This document shows positions 1-10,788 of a stretch of 64,000 bases of DNA, one piece after another. The translations under genes and the position numbers were made by a program. The notes beneath the pieces were generated by a model, which saw nothing but the letters and a program-made list of their open reading frames with translations, was not told where the DNA came from and did no database searches. How positions within the stretch are numbered: position 1 is the stretch's first letter; each line of letters starts with the position of its first letter. The stretch lies in assembly GCA_905221605.1 (NCBI GenBank), contig CAJNDS010002543.1, positions 221,663 to 285,662 on the forward strand, in the 5' to 3' direction. The DNA comes from Symbiodinium natans (taxonomy: Eukaryota; Sar; Dinophyceae; Suessiales; Symbiodiniaceae).

Positions 1-128
1 TCGAACTCAACACATCCCCCGTGGCTTGGTCCAGCGTTTTGGTCTTTGTCCAGACTAGGACAATGACAAAACAAGGGGTCCCTAAACCCTAAACCCCAAA
101 CCTCTCTTCCATATATAATTTAAATGTT

Positions 129-460
129 AATGAGTTACTGGGCAAGGTCATTTTTTTACTGGCCAAGGTCATTTCTTTACTGGGCAAGGTCGTTCGGTCC
201 TCGCCCAGTAAAAAAATGACCTTGCCCAGTAAAAAGGTTACTGGGCAAGGTCATTTGTTTACTGGGCAGGGTCATTTTTTTTTACTGGGCAAGGTCATTT
301 TTTAACTGGGCAAGATCATTTCTTTACTGGGCAAGGTCATTTGTTTACTGGGCAAGGTCCTCCATGTTTTTTACTGGGCAAGGTCATCTTTTTTACTGGG
401 CAAGGTCATGTTTTTACTGGGCAAGGTCATTTTTCTTATTGGGCAAGGTCGTTCTATAAG
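129..460. repeat. Tandem array of a 20-24 bp unit with inverted copies
   Basis: About 13 direct copies of a unit close to TTTACTGGGCAAGGTCATTT, spaced by variable T-runs. At 199-236 two copies lie in the opposite orientation (CGCCCAGTAAAAA..TGACCTTGCCCAGTAAAAA), so the array can fold into long hairpins. Copies differ by single bases (GGCC, AGGGTC, AGATC). No reading frame runs through it. It is not a CRISPR: spacers are 2-8 bases, T-rich and of uneven length. Confidence 0.9.
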
Positions 461-555
461 TGAAATATTTTCTTAATGTTATGGGATTCTTTGGGCGGGG
501 GTGTTTTTCCGAATAATTTCTTGACTAGTGAATGCTTGGACTTGAGATGCCGAAC

Positions 556-610
556 CCTATAAACCCTAACCCCTAAACCCTAAACCCTAAACCCTAAACC
601 CTAAACCCAG
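556..610. repeat. Interstitial telomere-type repeat, CCCTAAA orientation
   Basis: About seven units of CCCTAAA, one with an extra C. A shorter two-unit patch lies upstream at 83-102. Confidence 0.95.
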
Positions 611-772
611 GGTTGTGCAACGTCAGAGACAAGCCATGTCCGAGTGGCAATAGGATGATGCCCACCGCCTCATCTACTTCGCACGGCGCTGCAGCAAGGC
701 AACTTTAAGGCAACACTGCTTGTGGCGCAGCGGCAATGCAAGGAAAGCATAACTTTAACAGGTCATCAGCAC

Positions 773-1000
773 TCACTTTGGCTTCAGGGCATTCAGACGC
801 AGAGCTCTCTGTCTGCTTCTTGTCGCGCGAACATAGCCCATCGCTACTGAAACCATCATTCGTCCTCTGGCATGCTTCGTTTCAATAGTAGGGTGTTTGG
901 CTGTTGCAAGGATAAGCTGCTTTGCTTGCGTCTCAAAGGCGCTCAGGCTACTTGAGCCCTCAACATCCAGAGGCCATCCAGACCTCAAGCAAGGGCTCTA
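773..1000 (-). CDS. Terminal exon of an unidentified minus-strand gene
   Basis: An open frame of about 75 residues ends at a TGA (773-775). It contains SSLSAFETQAKQLILATAKH and a basic end RATRSRQRALRLNALKPK. On the minus strand it starts directly after AGTATAG, the end of the inverted-repeat element at 1001-1095, so that element seems to supply the 3' splice site. No family is recognised. The balanced composition and the splice context argue for a true exon; a chance open frame is the alternative. Confidence 0.45.
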
Positions 1001-1095
1001 CTATACTCCCCTTAGAACCTTAGTAAAACTACTAATTGCAATATCCTCTTGGGTTTTATAAAAAAGAATGAAAAATAATTCCCAAGGGGATATGG
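1001..1095. mobile_element. Introner-like element, family 1 (CTATACTCCCC termini), copy A
   Basis: The termini are imperfect inverted repeats (CTATACTCCCCTTAGAA at one end, CCAAGGGGATAT at the other) around an AT-rich core. Near-identical copies lie at 31160-31257, 37903-38000 and 50363-50463. It has no coding capacity. The minus-strand end reads AGTATAG and abuts the exon at 773-1000. Confidence 0.8.
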
Positions 1096-1134
1096 TGTAC
1101 ACATCTCCACACATCCCTGCACATCGACCATCTC

Positions 1135-1243
1135 CCCAGAGACTCCAAAACCCCTTAACTAAGGAACATACCTTAAATCATATTGGGGTTCCTATTATAA
1201 GTTAAGGCATATTCCTTATTTAAGAGGTTTTGGAGCCTCTGGG
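1135..1243. mobile_element. Inverted-repeat element, family 2 (CCCAGAGACTCCAAAACC), copy A
   Basis: Starts with CCCAGAGACTCCAAAACC and ends with GGTTTTGGAGCCTCTGGG, an 18-base terminal inverted repeat with one mismatch. The inner part holds further inverted motifs (CCTTAACTAAGGAAC, AAGTTAAGG). A second copy is at 13415-13509. Confidence 0.85.
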
Positions 1244-1341
1244 TCTGACTGGAGCAAAGCTGCGATCGCCAGCACACGCCGCAGCACCCAGCCAAGTAGC
1301 CCAGCCCGGTTCCTGGGTACACTGTAGGATTTGGTTTTGAC

Positions 1342-1378
1342 ACCCTAAACCCTAAACCCTAAACCCTAAACCCTAATT
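1342..1378. repeat. Telomere-type repeat, CCCTAAA orientation
   Basis: Five units, ending just before a plus-strand open region at 1443-1585. Confidence 0.95.
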
Positions 1379-1442
1379 TTGGCAGTTCTTGAACTCGGGA
1401 TGCTAAGGGATTTCTTGTTTGCGGGGTTGGGAGACGACCTCC

Positions 1443-1585
1443 ATGGGCTCGCAAGTAAAGAGTCGAAGCATGATTGGCCCTCTGCTTGCTGTCTGCGCAG
1501 GTTTTGTTTGCCATGTCAATCGAAAGCTGCCCGGCATTGTCGGAACAGCGCTTGGATTGGGATTTCTGGAGCTGCTAAACGGTTA
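1443..1585 (+). CDS. Possible small hydrophobic ORF or exon, 47 aa
   Basis: ATG to TAA. The middle is hydrophobic (GPLLAVCAGFVCH, then GIVGTALGLGFLELL), giving two possible short membrane helices. The TGCGCAG inside could instead be a splice acceptor. No homology is recognised and an ORF this short can arise by chance. Confidence 0.2.
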
Positions 1586-1808
1586 AAGATAATGCGGCCT
1601 TGGACGAGGCGTTCGGCCTAGTCGCTAGTCTAGTTGACACAAGTCCTGGCCTGCAAGTGGGCTGTGAGTTCCTCATTACTGGATGCAGGTTTGGGGGGAG
1701 GGATGTGTTGCAGAGAGCTGAGCTGACACAGCCACGGCACCATTCCCGGAGCACACCGACGGCCAAAGGCAGCAGCACGAGGCTACCTGTGTCTAGGACG
1801 TTTCGAGC

Positions 1809-1846
1809 AAACCCTAAACCCTAAACCCTAAACCCTAAACCCTAAA
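1809..1846. repeat. Telomere-type repeat, CCCTAAA orientation
   Basis: Five clean units followed by CCCTAAAACTG. Confidence 0.95.
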
Positions 1847-1849
1847 ACT

Positions 1850-4195
1850 GATTTGAGTTAATCACAGTGAGCTGGCCGCACAAGCTCCTCACGAGACTGA
1901 AGCACGAAAGCCTGACAAAAACAGTTTAAGAAGTTGGGCACAGATGTAGAACGCGGAAGGTACCAAGCACAGACACCATGGTCCTGCAACTAGCCTCTAC
2001 CCTGCAATTTATGCAGGTTCGGGCTTCTTGGGATTGAACCCTCTGATATTTGCACCCGGAACATGAAGGCTTTTTTGGTGCATCAAACGGCCCGGATTGG
2101 TGATGCATTCTTCATTCGCTCCGCTTGGTGCTCATCAACAGGCTCCTTTGTTGTTGCAACAACTTACACTACGTAAGTTGGAAGCTCTGCTACACGGAGT
2201 ACCATTTTACACCAGGTACGGTTTCGGAGAGGTCCTAAAGCAAAAGGCCAACACTCTGCGAGTGCAACCTGACCAACTCCACCCTCAACACCGGAGTATG
2301 TAATCCATTGCAACTCGACCCTCAACACTGGAGTGCTTTTAATCCACTGCAACCCCATTGTAGAGGTGACTCCGCTGCTTGAGCATCAATTCTGCAAAAA
2401 CCTTCGTCGCACCCTGACCCTGACTCTCAACACTAGCTCAGGTCCCATGCAAACCCTCAGCCCTGAAGACTCTCTGGATATACATTCAACTGGAGACAGT
2501 CTCAGCCTTTTTCCCCCCTGGAAGTAGAGGGCAAGGTGCCCACAAGGAACACCAAGGGCCCCTCCCAACTCTGAAAGAGTGCGCCGTTGAGGCTGTAGCT
2601 GCCGACGTAGCCTGCTCAGGATGGATGTACAACGTTCTCCCCCTCCACATCACCACAAACAGGCTTGCCTGTCAAGCCAAGTCGCTGAGCAAATGCCAAT
2701 GTAATGTAGCCATGAATGGCAACATCTCCTGAGCTTGCACCCCGAGATTTCTTAGATTGTGATGACCTTAAAGATCCTACAGGAGGCAATCCAGGTCGCA
2801 GAATCACGGAGGCGTGGACACGGGGAACAACCGAGTGACGTGATCCTACTCCGATGCCTGAAGCTTCAAAAACCTGCCCTGCCCAGCAGGCCCCCAAACA
2901 TGCTACAAGCTCCCAGAATGAAGAGGGCACCAAAAAAACCCGACCTCATAGAAGAGCATCCACGTACAAGATTGTACATGTAAAAACCTTGGCTGTCGCC
3001 TGTTGACCTTGTGAAGGTTCGTCGTCCCTGCGGCCCATTTTTCCAAAAATTGGAGAAAGTCCACAAGATGGAACAAGGCCAGGAAAGATGCGCAGCAATG
3101 TGGGGGAGATCCCAAAAAGGGGGGTACCCCTTTTCTACCCCAAATAGAACAGAGTCCCCTTCAGGGAACCCAACAAAAAGGGCACCGATGATGTGTGCAC
3201 GGCAGTTTAGGAATACTATAAACCTCGAGGGGAAGAGTGGCTGTAGACCTCCAACCTGAATTGTTCAGGGTCGGTAACGCGGCAGCCTTCCCCTGCGCTT
3301 TGTGGATCTAGCCCAGCGATGCCCAGCTTGTTCAGTTCACCCTCTGGATCAGGGAAACAAAGTCGGAGAAGTCATTGTACAGAAAAGTTGGACTGCGGCA
3401 CATCTTACCAAGCCAGGCCAAGATTCTATGAGAATTACATCGAGCACTGCTCCAGCTGCAGTATCCGGAAAGGTGCATTTTGCATTCCCGATCTGCCACA
3501 AAAGAACTTCAGCGCCGAAGACCTCGCAAATACAAAGGTGCACTGATCAACACTAAACGAGGGGCCCAAGGGCCCCTTTTAGGGGGATTCCGAACAACCC
3601 TGCTTGTAGGATCCTTATGTTTCTGTGGTGTTCTGGGCTCCGATAAACCTAGGACTCAAGATGAAGCAAGACCCAACATCCAAAACCTCAAGCAAATCTT
3701 GCAAACTCTCCAGACCGTCAAACCTTGCAGGTCCCGCGAGACCGGCGACACCCACAAAAACGATGAGCCACACTGTGTGACGGGCATGTTTACTCTCAGT
3801 CGTGACTCTATCGGGCTCGGTGATGATGGATGAGGGGGAATGCCCTAGCAGGGCAAGAAAGTGCGTAGGCGGCTAGGTATGGCACTAGCCGAATGATCTG
3901 TTGTAGAGCTTTCTTGCATTGTGTAACTCCAGTGTACATGGAGTGGGTGTAAGAGAGACTCGTACAAAGCACAGTGTCCCTTCCGGGCGCACATAGTGCT
4001 TCGAGACCGTCCCTTGACCATCTTCCTCTATTAGTCTAGAGTTGCGCGCAGCTCACCGAGGGGGACTGAGATGTCTCAAGCTGGGGGGAGCTTAGAAAAG
4101 ATGAAAACATGGTCCGGCCAACTCATCTCAAGTGTATGCAACAGCTTGCAGCTTAGAAGCAAAATGACAAACAGTAATGTGCCCCACGTAACTTG
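1850..4195. other. No certain gene; weak exon candidates
   Basis: Two stretches read somewhat like protein: minus strand about 2625-2890 (contains DVAIHGYITLAFAQRLGLTG, ends at a TGA) and plus strand about 3319-3546 (contains QARPRFYENYIEHCSSCSIR). In the second stretch all three plus frames and one minus frame are open, so the frame cannot be chosen. The rest shows nothing recognisable. Confidence 0.3.
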
Positions 4196-4201
4196 ACCAA
4201 A

Positions 4202-4263
4202 CAAACCCTAAACCCTAAACCCTAAACCCTGAACCCTAAACCCTAAACCCTAAACCCTAAACA
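4202..4263. repeat. Telomere-type repeat, CCCTAAA orientation
   Basis: Eight or nine units, one reading CCCTGAA. It faces the oppositely oriented array at 4356-4402 across about 90 bp. Confidence 0.95.
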
Positions 4264-4355
4264 GCACCTCTGAGCTGCGGGCAAAATAAGTAAAGCGCCC
4301 CATATACTGAAAGCAGGTCTCCACGGACCTGGGGCTCTTTTAGCTTGCAGACATT

Positions 4356-4402
4356 AGGGTTTAGGGTTTAGGGTTTAGGGTTTAGGGTTTAGGGTTTAGG
4401 GT
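4356..4402. repeat. Telomere-type repeat, TTTAGGG orientation
   Basis: Six to seven units, opposite in orientation to the array at 4202-4263. Confidence 0.95.
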
Positions 4403-4554
4403 TACGTGATCTCACGACCTGCTTACATGGATTCAACAACATTTCACACGGAATGGTACCTGGCAGCGTAGCAAAGACCTCGATGTTGCGTAGACAAGAA
4501 TAACACAAAGGCACCATGAACGATGGTTTCAAAAGCCATACATGGGAATTCTGG

Positions 4555-4647
4555 TACCAGGATGGGCTATTAGGCCTTCAAATCCCCATAATGAACCATA
4601 TAAAGGGCCGTTTAAGGGATTATAGGGTATAATAGCCCATCCTGGTA
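4555..4647. mobile_element. Inverted-repeat element, family 3 (TACCAGGATGGGCTATTA), copy A
   Basis: The ends read TACCAGGATGGGCTATTA and AATAGCCCATCCTGGTA, a 17-base near-perfect inverted repeat. The core holds ATAAAGGGCCGTTTAAGGGA. Other copies: 37406-37490, 49745-49842, 54944-55023. Confidence 0.9.
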
Positions 4648-4758
4648 AGGATTGGCTTGACAGCTACAAAAAAATCCGCCAGCCTGCACAAGGCTGCAGT
4701 TTTAGGCGTCTGGAACTTGGAATGCCGACTCTGAGCTGACGCATGCCCGCAGAGACAT

Positions 4759-4818
4759 GGGTTTAGGGTTTAGGGTTTAGGGTTTAGGGTTTAGGGTTTA
4801 GGGTTTAGGGTTTAGGGT
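4759..4818. repeat. Telomere-type repeat, TTTAGGG orientation, probable intron
   Basis: Eight units. The preceding plus-strand sequence is open (ADSELTHARRDM) and runs into ATGG|GTTTAGGG; the following exon at 4899 has a good acceptor. The array may therefore form the 5' part of an intron, but the two exon phases do not match with a plain GT-AG cut. Confidence 0.85.
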
Positions 4819-4898
4819 ACTTTGAATGTTCAACCCTCAACCGTGTAAAAATCTGTATGAACTTTGCCTGCACTGAAGGGTTTCCTCGGCTCTTGCAG

Positions 4899-4972
4899 AA
4901 CACCCTGTGCGACGCTGAGAGTAAGGTTTCCGCCCGTGCCGCAGCTATGGCGCGCTTGGAAGAGGAGACCTA
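4899..4972 (+). CDS. Probable terminal exon, helical/charged, unidentified
   Basis: After a pyrimidine-rich acceptor TTTCCTCGGCTCTTGCAG, the frame reads 24 residues with the pattern CDAESKVSARAAAMARLEEET and ends in TAG (4970-4972). The alternating Ala/Arg/Glu pattern suggests an amphipathic helix or coiled coil. The upstream open sequence about 4710-4757 may be the previous exon, separated by the telomere-type array. No family is recognised. Confidence 0.4.
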
Positions 4973-5139
4973 GCCACTGACCTAATGAACGAGCATGACG
5001 GCCAGATGCTACAGAGATGTCTGCTTTCGTGATCGAGACGCGACGCAGCTGTTCTGTGAGGGCTGGAGCGTGGCGCTTGTTTCGGGCAACTGTCTGGCTC
5101 GTTTATCCCTCGGAGGAGCACGCGCGCACGCGTGTCTGT

Positions 5140-5154
5140 CTCTGTATGTATGTC

Positions 5155-5186
<32 letters not shown>

Positions 5187-5220
5187 AGGGTGTGCGTGTG
5201 TGCGAGCGTGCTTGCTTGTT
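5140..5220. repeat. GT/GC-rich microsatellite
   Basis: (GT)n near 5154-5178 with flanking TGTCTGTG and GCGCGTGAG variants. The 174-residue plus-strand open frame across it owes its Cys-Val run to this repeat and is not taken as a gene. Confidence 0.85.
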
Positions 5221-5737
5221 TCTTCAGCTTCTGCTCCACGCAGCCTGAACATTCAACCCTAGTAGTCGGTTCTCAAGCACAACTTCAAAGCCCAACAGCG
5301 GCAACCTTACAACCCTCAGCGTCGAAAGGAAGCACGGGACACGGAATTTCGGAGCTGCAGCGCATGAGCAGCAGAACCAGGATCGAAGCAACTGTAAAAA
5401 CGGCGTGCGGCGCAGAACATGCTGGACCCCTGTATAGGGTTCCCGAACGCAAGCTCGGCGCGATTCCGAGCGCATGGTGGCAAAGTTGCGGATGCAATCT
5501 GAGCCTAGAGAAATCTTGAAACTTTCCCAAACTGCCCATGACGATACTACACAGTGTCATGTGGCTGGCCATGGATTCTTAAGGGTGATGTTTGGAGCTC
5601 CCGGAAACCAACCCCAATCAAACACTGATTGAAAGAAAAAATGCTTTCTGTGCCCAGGCCTGTGCCCCATGGGGCTGATGAGCCCACCTCGGTTCAGGCG
5701 CGGTGGCTTCCGTTTTGTTGCTTCAAGCTTCTCTCGG

Positions 5738-5781
5738 TTTAGGGTTTAGGGTTTAGGGTTTAGGGTTTAGGGTTTAGGGTG
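5738..5781. repeat. Telomere-type repeat, TTTAGGG orientation
   Basis: Six units, ending in GTGTTTGGG. Confidence 0.95.
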
Positions 5782-6350
5782 TTTGGGACGGCTTTGGGTG
5801 CAGCATGCATGGGTATCTTTCATGTTGTTTGCGAAGACCTGCAAAAACCCCCTGGCAAAAGGCGAGGATGGAACGAGAGAACACCCGAAATTTGGACTTG
5901 GGGGGTCATCAGATGCCTCCTCAAGGCTGAGAAAAATGATGCAAAACGAATTGCCCCATATTGCGGCCTGTGTAGGGGCTTGAAATTAGATGCTGAATGA
6001 GCAGTGTGCACCATGTAGCAACAAGCACCGGCAGCCCCTTTATCTGGCAACCTACGGGAGCCGTTTCAGCCTCAGGGTAATCATCTTGCCATGCATATGA
6101 TTTGGCCCCCATCAAAGAAATCTTTGGCCAAACAGTAGAGTTCTTGACATCTTTTGTGTCTTGACCCAAATGTCGCCATGCCATGATAGCGCAAAGCGGT
6201 GGACAACATCGAAACCTGCCACTGCCTGCCATCAAGTACTCCTCAAATTCACATCCGGCAGGTGGTCTTAGGGGTTTGCTTTGAAGCTTTGCAAAAACAG
6301 GTCCTAAATACAAACTGACAAACGGAGGGACGAGTATCTGCAGTTTAAGT

Positions 6351-6391
6351 CCTAAACCCTAAACCCTAAACCCTAAACCCTAAACCCTAAA
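6351..6391. repeat. Telomere-type repeat, CCCTAAA orientation
   Basis: Six units, then AATTTCGG. Confidence 0.95.
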
Positions 6392-6727
6392 TTTCGGAAG
6401 GTCTTCAGTACAGGGCCCAGCCGCAATACCACCAGAAGGTCGTGATCATGGTCCAGTAGAAAACCCGCTTCGGCGGGCGGAGCCAGAGAAAGCCAGCCTT
6501 GAAGGTGGCAGTCATAACAATAGTATTATTTAATTATAGTAATCATGATGATAGGAATAATAATAGAAGAAAAATAATCATAGCAATTCTAATAGTCAGA
6601 GTATTTGAAATATCATTGTAATAATGGAGCTAAGGAGTTTGAGGTCACATCAACATTGGCTCAGGGTTGAAAGCGTCTCAGAATTTTGACAGATCCGAGC
6701 CCATCGAAGAAAATACTCACGTGTTAT

Positions 6728-6772
6728 ATTGTGCGTGCGTGATCGTGCGTGCGTGATCGTGCGTGATCGTGC
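6728..6772. repeat. GTGCGTGATC minisatellite
   Basis: Units GTGCGTGCGTGATC, GTGCGTGCGTGATC, GTGCGTGATC, GTGC. Confidence 0.85.
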
Positions 6773-6865
6773 AAAGTCATCTGCACATGGATTGGTCGCT
6801 GTGCACTCTACACACCTGCTGAAGTCAGCTGCCGAGGCCAGCCCCTGATGATGCTGGTTTTAGGG

Positions 6866-6916
6866 TTTAGCATTTAGGTTTAGGGTTTAGGGTTTAGGGT
6901 TTAGGGTTTAGGGTTT
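6866..6916. repeat. Telomere-type repeat, TTTAGGG orientation
   Basis: Six to seven units; the first two are degenerate (TTTAGCATTTAGG). A short CCCTAAA patch lies at 7076-7098. Confidence 0.9.
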
Positions 6917-7099
6917 TTGCTGAGAGGTGACTTGAAACACTACAAGCTCGAGCAACTACTTGAAACGGGGCGCTCGAGCTCTTTGCCCGTGCCATCCCCC
7001 GCATGTTAATACCCGGTGGAAGACATGTCAGAAAGTGGCTGAACCCTATATAAACCCTATATTATAACCCCACCCAAAACCCTAAACCCTAAACCCTGG

Positions 7100-8900
7100 A
7101 GTCAAGTACAGACAGGCAGAAATCCATACCGAGGCACGACAAGGCAGGCGTTCAGCACGAGCAGCCCCGGTGCAGCTTCATACCCGCAATTCCTGGCACC
7201 TCTCAAAGACGATTGGGACGTAGGCACCCCTTTCGACCGACTTCTTCTCGCCTACTATGTGTTCCGGCTGACGGATCCTTCGACCCTGAGGTTGTCAAAT
7301 TCTGCATTCCGACTACCACTCCTGCTTGGGATCAGCTCCAGAGCTGGGGCAGCTCTCAGAAGTAGAGCAGATAAGCTCTCTTTAGCCAAGATGCGGGGGG
7401 GGGGGGGGGGAATCGGACTTAGAAGTTGGATCGTTTCGTTGATAAAGAGATGGGAGGGACGACGTGAGCAAGGAAGCTGTGAATTGAGTGCACGTACGTC
7501 GCCCTCACGTTCGAAGTGCAACTCGCAAGCAAGAATGACATGCCGCATCCATCTAAAAAAACCACCCTCAACCACACGGTCCCCGGAAGCACTACTGCAG
7601 CACTGGAAGCCTGAACTGAACTCTAGACGGACTGTGGCATGCAGCTTAAGGTTCCAAAGGTCATAACGGATCTACACCAACACCCCTCAAAGGCAACACC
7701 TTAACGACCATGCCGGCCTTGGGCAGGCCGAAATTCTAAGCTGAAGGGATACCAGGAGTCGAAGGTTACGCTTTCCTTCGTCAAGCCGTGCAGGGCATTG
7801 GGATTGGGGTAGGGGGGGGGGGGGAACGGGGCAACGGAGGGAATCCAGATAAGCTTGGCCAGGATTTGGGACTTGGGTTTGAGCTTGTGGTGTAGGCCGG
7901 CTAAAGTGCGACTTGGTCAGTGAAGAGACCTTGGGTCAAGGAGATCCCAGTTGTGCAGTCTAAGTCTACACAGGGTGCCATTGGCGAGCAGCAGTTTCAC
8001 AGCCAAGTTTCTGCCTAACATGCGCCTCTCCGCCACAAAGTTTCAGATCACAACCGCCAGGACTCACACTCTATCTCAGCCCAAGGTCCACAAGATCTTC
8101 AAGACTGGGTCCCACGGCACTTGCTACAAGGCCCAGGCGGTACTTGACAAGTAGCGCGCGACTGCGATTAAAACATCAAAAAACAAACCCACGACATCCT
8201 TCGGACTTGCCTCGAACTCCTGTACTTCTTGCATCCAAGGCGCTACCCCTTCACGGAAGCTGGCATCAAACCGAGATGCTCCGCTGCCTATCCTCAGAGT
8301 TTACCGGAAGGCGTGAGGTGCTGGCTGGTCTACTGCAGCAACGAGATAGACAAATTGCGTGAAACTGGCTTGCTGCTGGTGCCTCTGCGTGCCCTCGGAA
8401 TGTAAGCTTGTCGTTGATGGTATCTGTTAATGCTGCTGCTGCTTCTTCTGTTGGTGGTGTTGCTGTTGTTGGTGGTGGTGGCGTTGTTGCTGCTGTTGCT
8501 GTGTTTGCAGTGCTTGTTGTCGCACTCATGCTTGTTGCCTGTATAGCAGCACTGCCGGACACATTTCCGACTGTGAATCTGCCAAGGGTCCGCAACTCAA
8601 AGCATCCGCCGCCCCACCCGATCACACCGGCATGCCTGGCGATTTCATCTGTCAGGGAAGCATGGTACCAGTCTCAGCAGGAAAACCATGTTTCTGCGCA
8701 ACACACAACACCTCACTGGTTTCATGAAGCCCCCCTTCCACACGTGCCAGACGGGAGCTTGCCTGCCGTGCCCCCAAATCAACCACGCTATCCAAAAACC
8801 CCTCGACTCATCGCCTTGACAGACCCATACCTATCTACTGCCGGCACGGAAGATGCCCAGAATCCCACATCCAAGGGCCCAAGGGCCCAAATCTCCAAGA
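7100..8900. other. No supported gene; homopolymers and GTT-rich repeats
   Basis: Contains G-runs at 7394-7410 and 7810-7823 and a TGCTGTTGT-rich stretch about 8428-8525 that produces a Val/Ala-rich open frame. Other open frames show no recognisable domain or splice pattern. Confidence 0.5.
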
Positions 8901-8914
8901 AGCCTTGGACCTTC

Positions 8915-9115
8915 CTACAGTCTACCCTAAACCCTCAACCCTAAACCCGTCTAAGACGTCCTAGAGTCTACCCTAAAACCCTCAACCCTAAACCCGCCTA
9001 AACCGCCTAAAGCTGGGCCAAAGTCAAGCTGTACAGTCTACCCTAAACCGGTTTAGGGTTTAGGGTTTAGGGTTTAGGGGTTTAGGGTTTAGGGTGGGCA
9101 AAGTCAAGCTGTATC
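8915..9115. repeat. Local duplication around head-to-head telomere-type repeats
   Basis: The phrase AGTCTACCCTAAA occurs at about 8917, 8961 and 9036. A second phrase, GGGC(C)AAAGTCAAGCTGTA, occurs at about 9015 and 9093, bracketing the array. In the centre CCCTAAACCGGTTTAGGG (9041-9058) is a perfect 18-base palindrome where the array switches orientation. Confidence 0.85.
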
Positions 9116-9232
9116 AGAATACTGAGGTGATGTTGGAGCTGAGTGACCAGGCAGCGATACAGATGCGTGAGTCTGCTCTGTAAGGTCCGCTGCCGACGAC
9201 TCCTTGGGATTATGAAACATGGCTTAGGCGTC

Positions 9233-9287
9233 TAGGGTTTAGGGTTTAGGGTTTAGGGTTTAGGGTTTAGGGTTTAGGGTTTAGGGC
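9233..9287. repeat. Telomere-type repeat, TTTAGGG orientation
   Basis: Seven to eight clean units. Confidence 0.95.
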
Positions 9288-9289
9288 TT

Positions 9290-10350
9290 GGGGACAATGT
9301 CTCTAGGCACATGGAGTGTGGAGACAGTTTGGCCAAAGATGTTCAGTGCTGACTGGTGGTCTAAGGCGTTCTTTGCAGGTTCAGCGTGAATCGACATACA
9401 TTGTATACGAGCAGCTGCTTATCCCAGCGGAAGGGACACAGGAGTCACATGTTGTCCAGCAGTTTGCCTTCTTGCAAAAAGGCCGGACCCATTGGAGGAG
9501 GGTTTAAGAAGTGACCAGGGCTTGGGGTGCTGCTGAAATCCGAGAAGGAGCTGTGGTGGATTGGTCTGCGACTCGTACTGCCCGGCAGTCCAAATTTAAG
9601 GTCTGTATAATCATTAATAAGAATAAAGACTGTATGAAAATGGTCATTATTGCAATATAACCTATGGGATTTGGAGGGGCCATGCCTTGGCTCGACTAAT
9701 GCTCGACACAGCTGGCAGGACTTTTGAAGCCCTCAAACTGGGTCTCCTAAGCCACACATGGTTGCCGCAGAATGAAACCAAAAGCCCTACCCAGCAAACC
9801 GTCAACAGCAACGATACCCCTTCTGAACAGGTCGCTGGAGTCACTTGGAGTAAACCTTGGCTGATTGCTTGACTGGCCCATCGTTGAAGAGCAGCAATGC
9901 ACACAAAGGTCGGCATGTGAGAAATGCACTTCATGCGGTGTTGCAAACTACAGAAGCTCGTGCACAATATGATGTAGTTGTACTTTTACTAGACATCCCA
10001 AAACGAACAGTCATGGGACAAGCCATAACCGCACAGTCCGTTGCACCGCATGGGCATCCACGAATCTCCTGGCAAGCACCTCAGGAGAGTCAAGAAGGCC
10101 TTTTGTTGATTCGTACATGATGCACTGTGAATTTGCAGCAGGGCCCATGATGAGGCCGTGTGGGGACATGGGCCGCTCTGGAATCTCCAGGCATGAGTGC
10201 AAATGAAACGCTGTAAGCTTCAAGCACACAAGGACATGAGAAGCCGCTTCTGAATCCTGGGGCCCTGACTCTTTGCCCCAAAGACCACACTGGCTGTCTG
10301 GCAGGGTTCGAGGCAGAGGCATCATTTTCAGGGAGGGTCTTGGGCACCCA
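9290..10350. other. No supported gene
   Basis: Only short open frames on both strands without recognisable motifs or a consistent exon pattern. Confidence 0.5.
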
Positions 10351-10391
10351 AGAGGAGGAGGAGGAGGAGGAGGAGGAGGACGAGGACGAGG
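10351..10391. repeat. (GAG)n / (GAC) microsatellite
   Basis: About ten GAG triplets followed by GACGAGGACGAG. The Ser-rich minus-strand frame across it is a repeat artefact. Confidence 0.9.
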
Positions 10392-10640
10392 GTAGAGTTA
10401 TCTCACCTCGCTCGGTGAGAATATGCATCACCCCAAGTACAGGCTGCATGGCCAAACATGTGCATCAATCGCGGAAATATGCATCAAGGATCCACAACTA
10501 GACGCTGCGTTGAAACATCGCATATATATATATATATGCTGTTGTTTTGAAGCTACCGTGATAGAACAGCCCAGATTTGTGGTTCAGAATCCGATAACTT
10601 GATTTTGTCATTTTAAAATTTTAACGGCTTGGTGGATCAG

Positions 10641-10788
10641 GCTAACCAAGCTAACCCTCTCAGAACGTCTGAGAACATCTGAGAACTTGCCTCCGAAGCT
10701 GGTAGTGGTGTACCGCAAGAACGCTGACCGGCAGCTCAAGACCGTCGGGGTGCCACCCTCTGTGGAGGCTGCGAAGAAGTGGAAGTAG
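10641..10788 (+). CDS. Probable terminal exon of an unidentified plus-strand gene
   Basis: After TGGATCAG an open frame of 49 residues runs to TAG (10786-10788), directly followed by a second TAG. It contains LPPKLVVVYRKNADRQLKTV and ends EAAKKWK. The basic, soluble character suggests a nucleic-acid or protein-binding C-terminus, but no family is recognised. An overlapping minus-strand frame exists and is less protein-like. Confidence 0.4.

Noticed and set aside
129-460. CRISPR array
   Set aside because: Spacing between units is only 2-8 bases, T-rich and irregular, and inverted copies are present; it is a tandem repeat.
4995-5519. 174-codon plus-strand gene with Cys/Val-rich middle
   Set aside because: The middle is a GT repeat, and the flanks have no recognisable pattern.
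6645-6670. Relic of the dinoflagellate spliced leader (ATTGGCTCAGG)
   Set aside because: Only a short partial match to the known leader end (TTTTGGCTCAAG); no poly-A tail or retrocopy nearby.
8915-9115. End-to-end chromosome fusion point
   Set aside because: A fusion of chromosome ends should read TTTAGGG followed by CCCTAAA; here the order is reversed.
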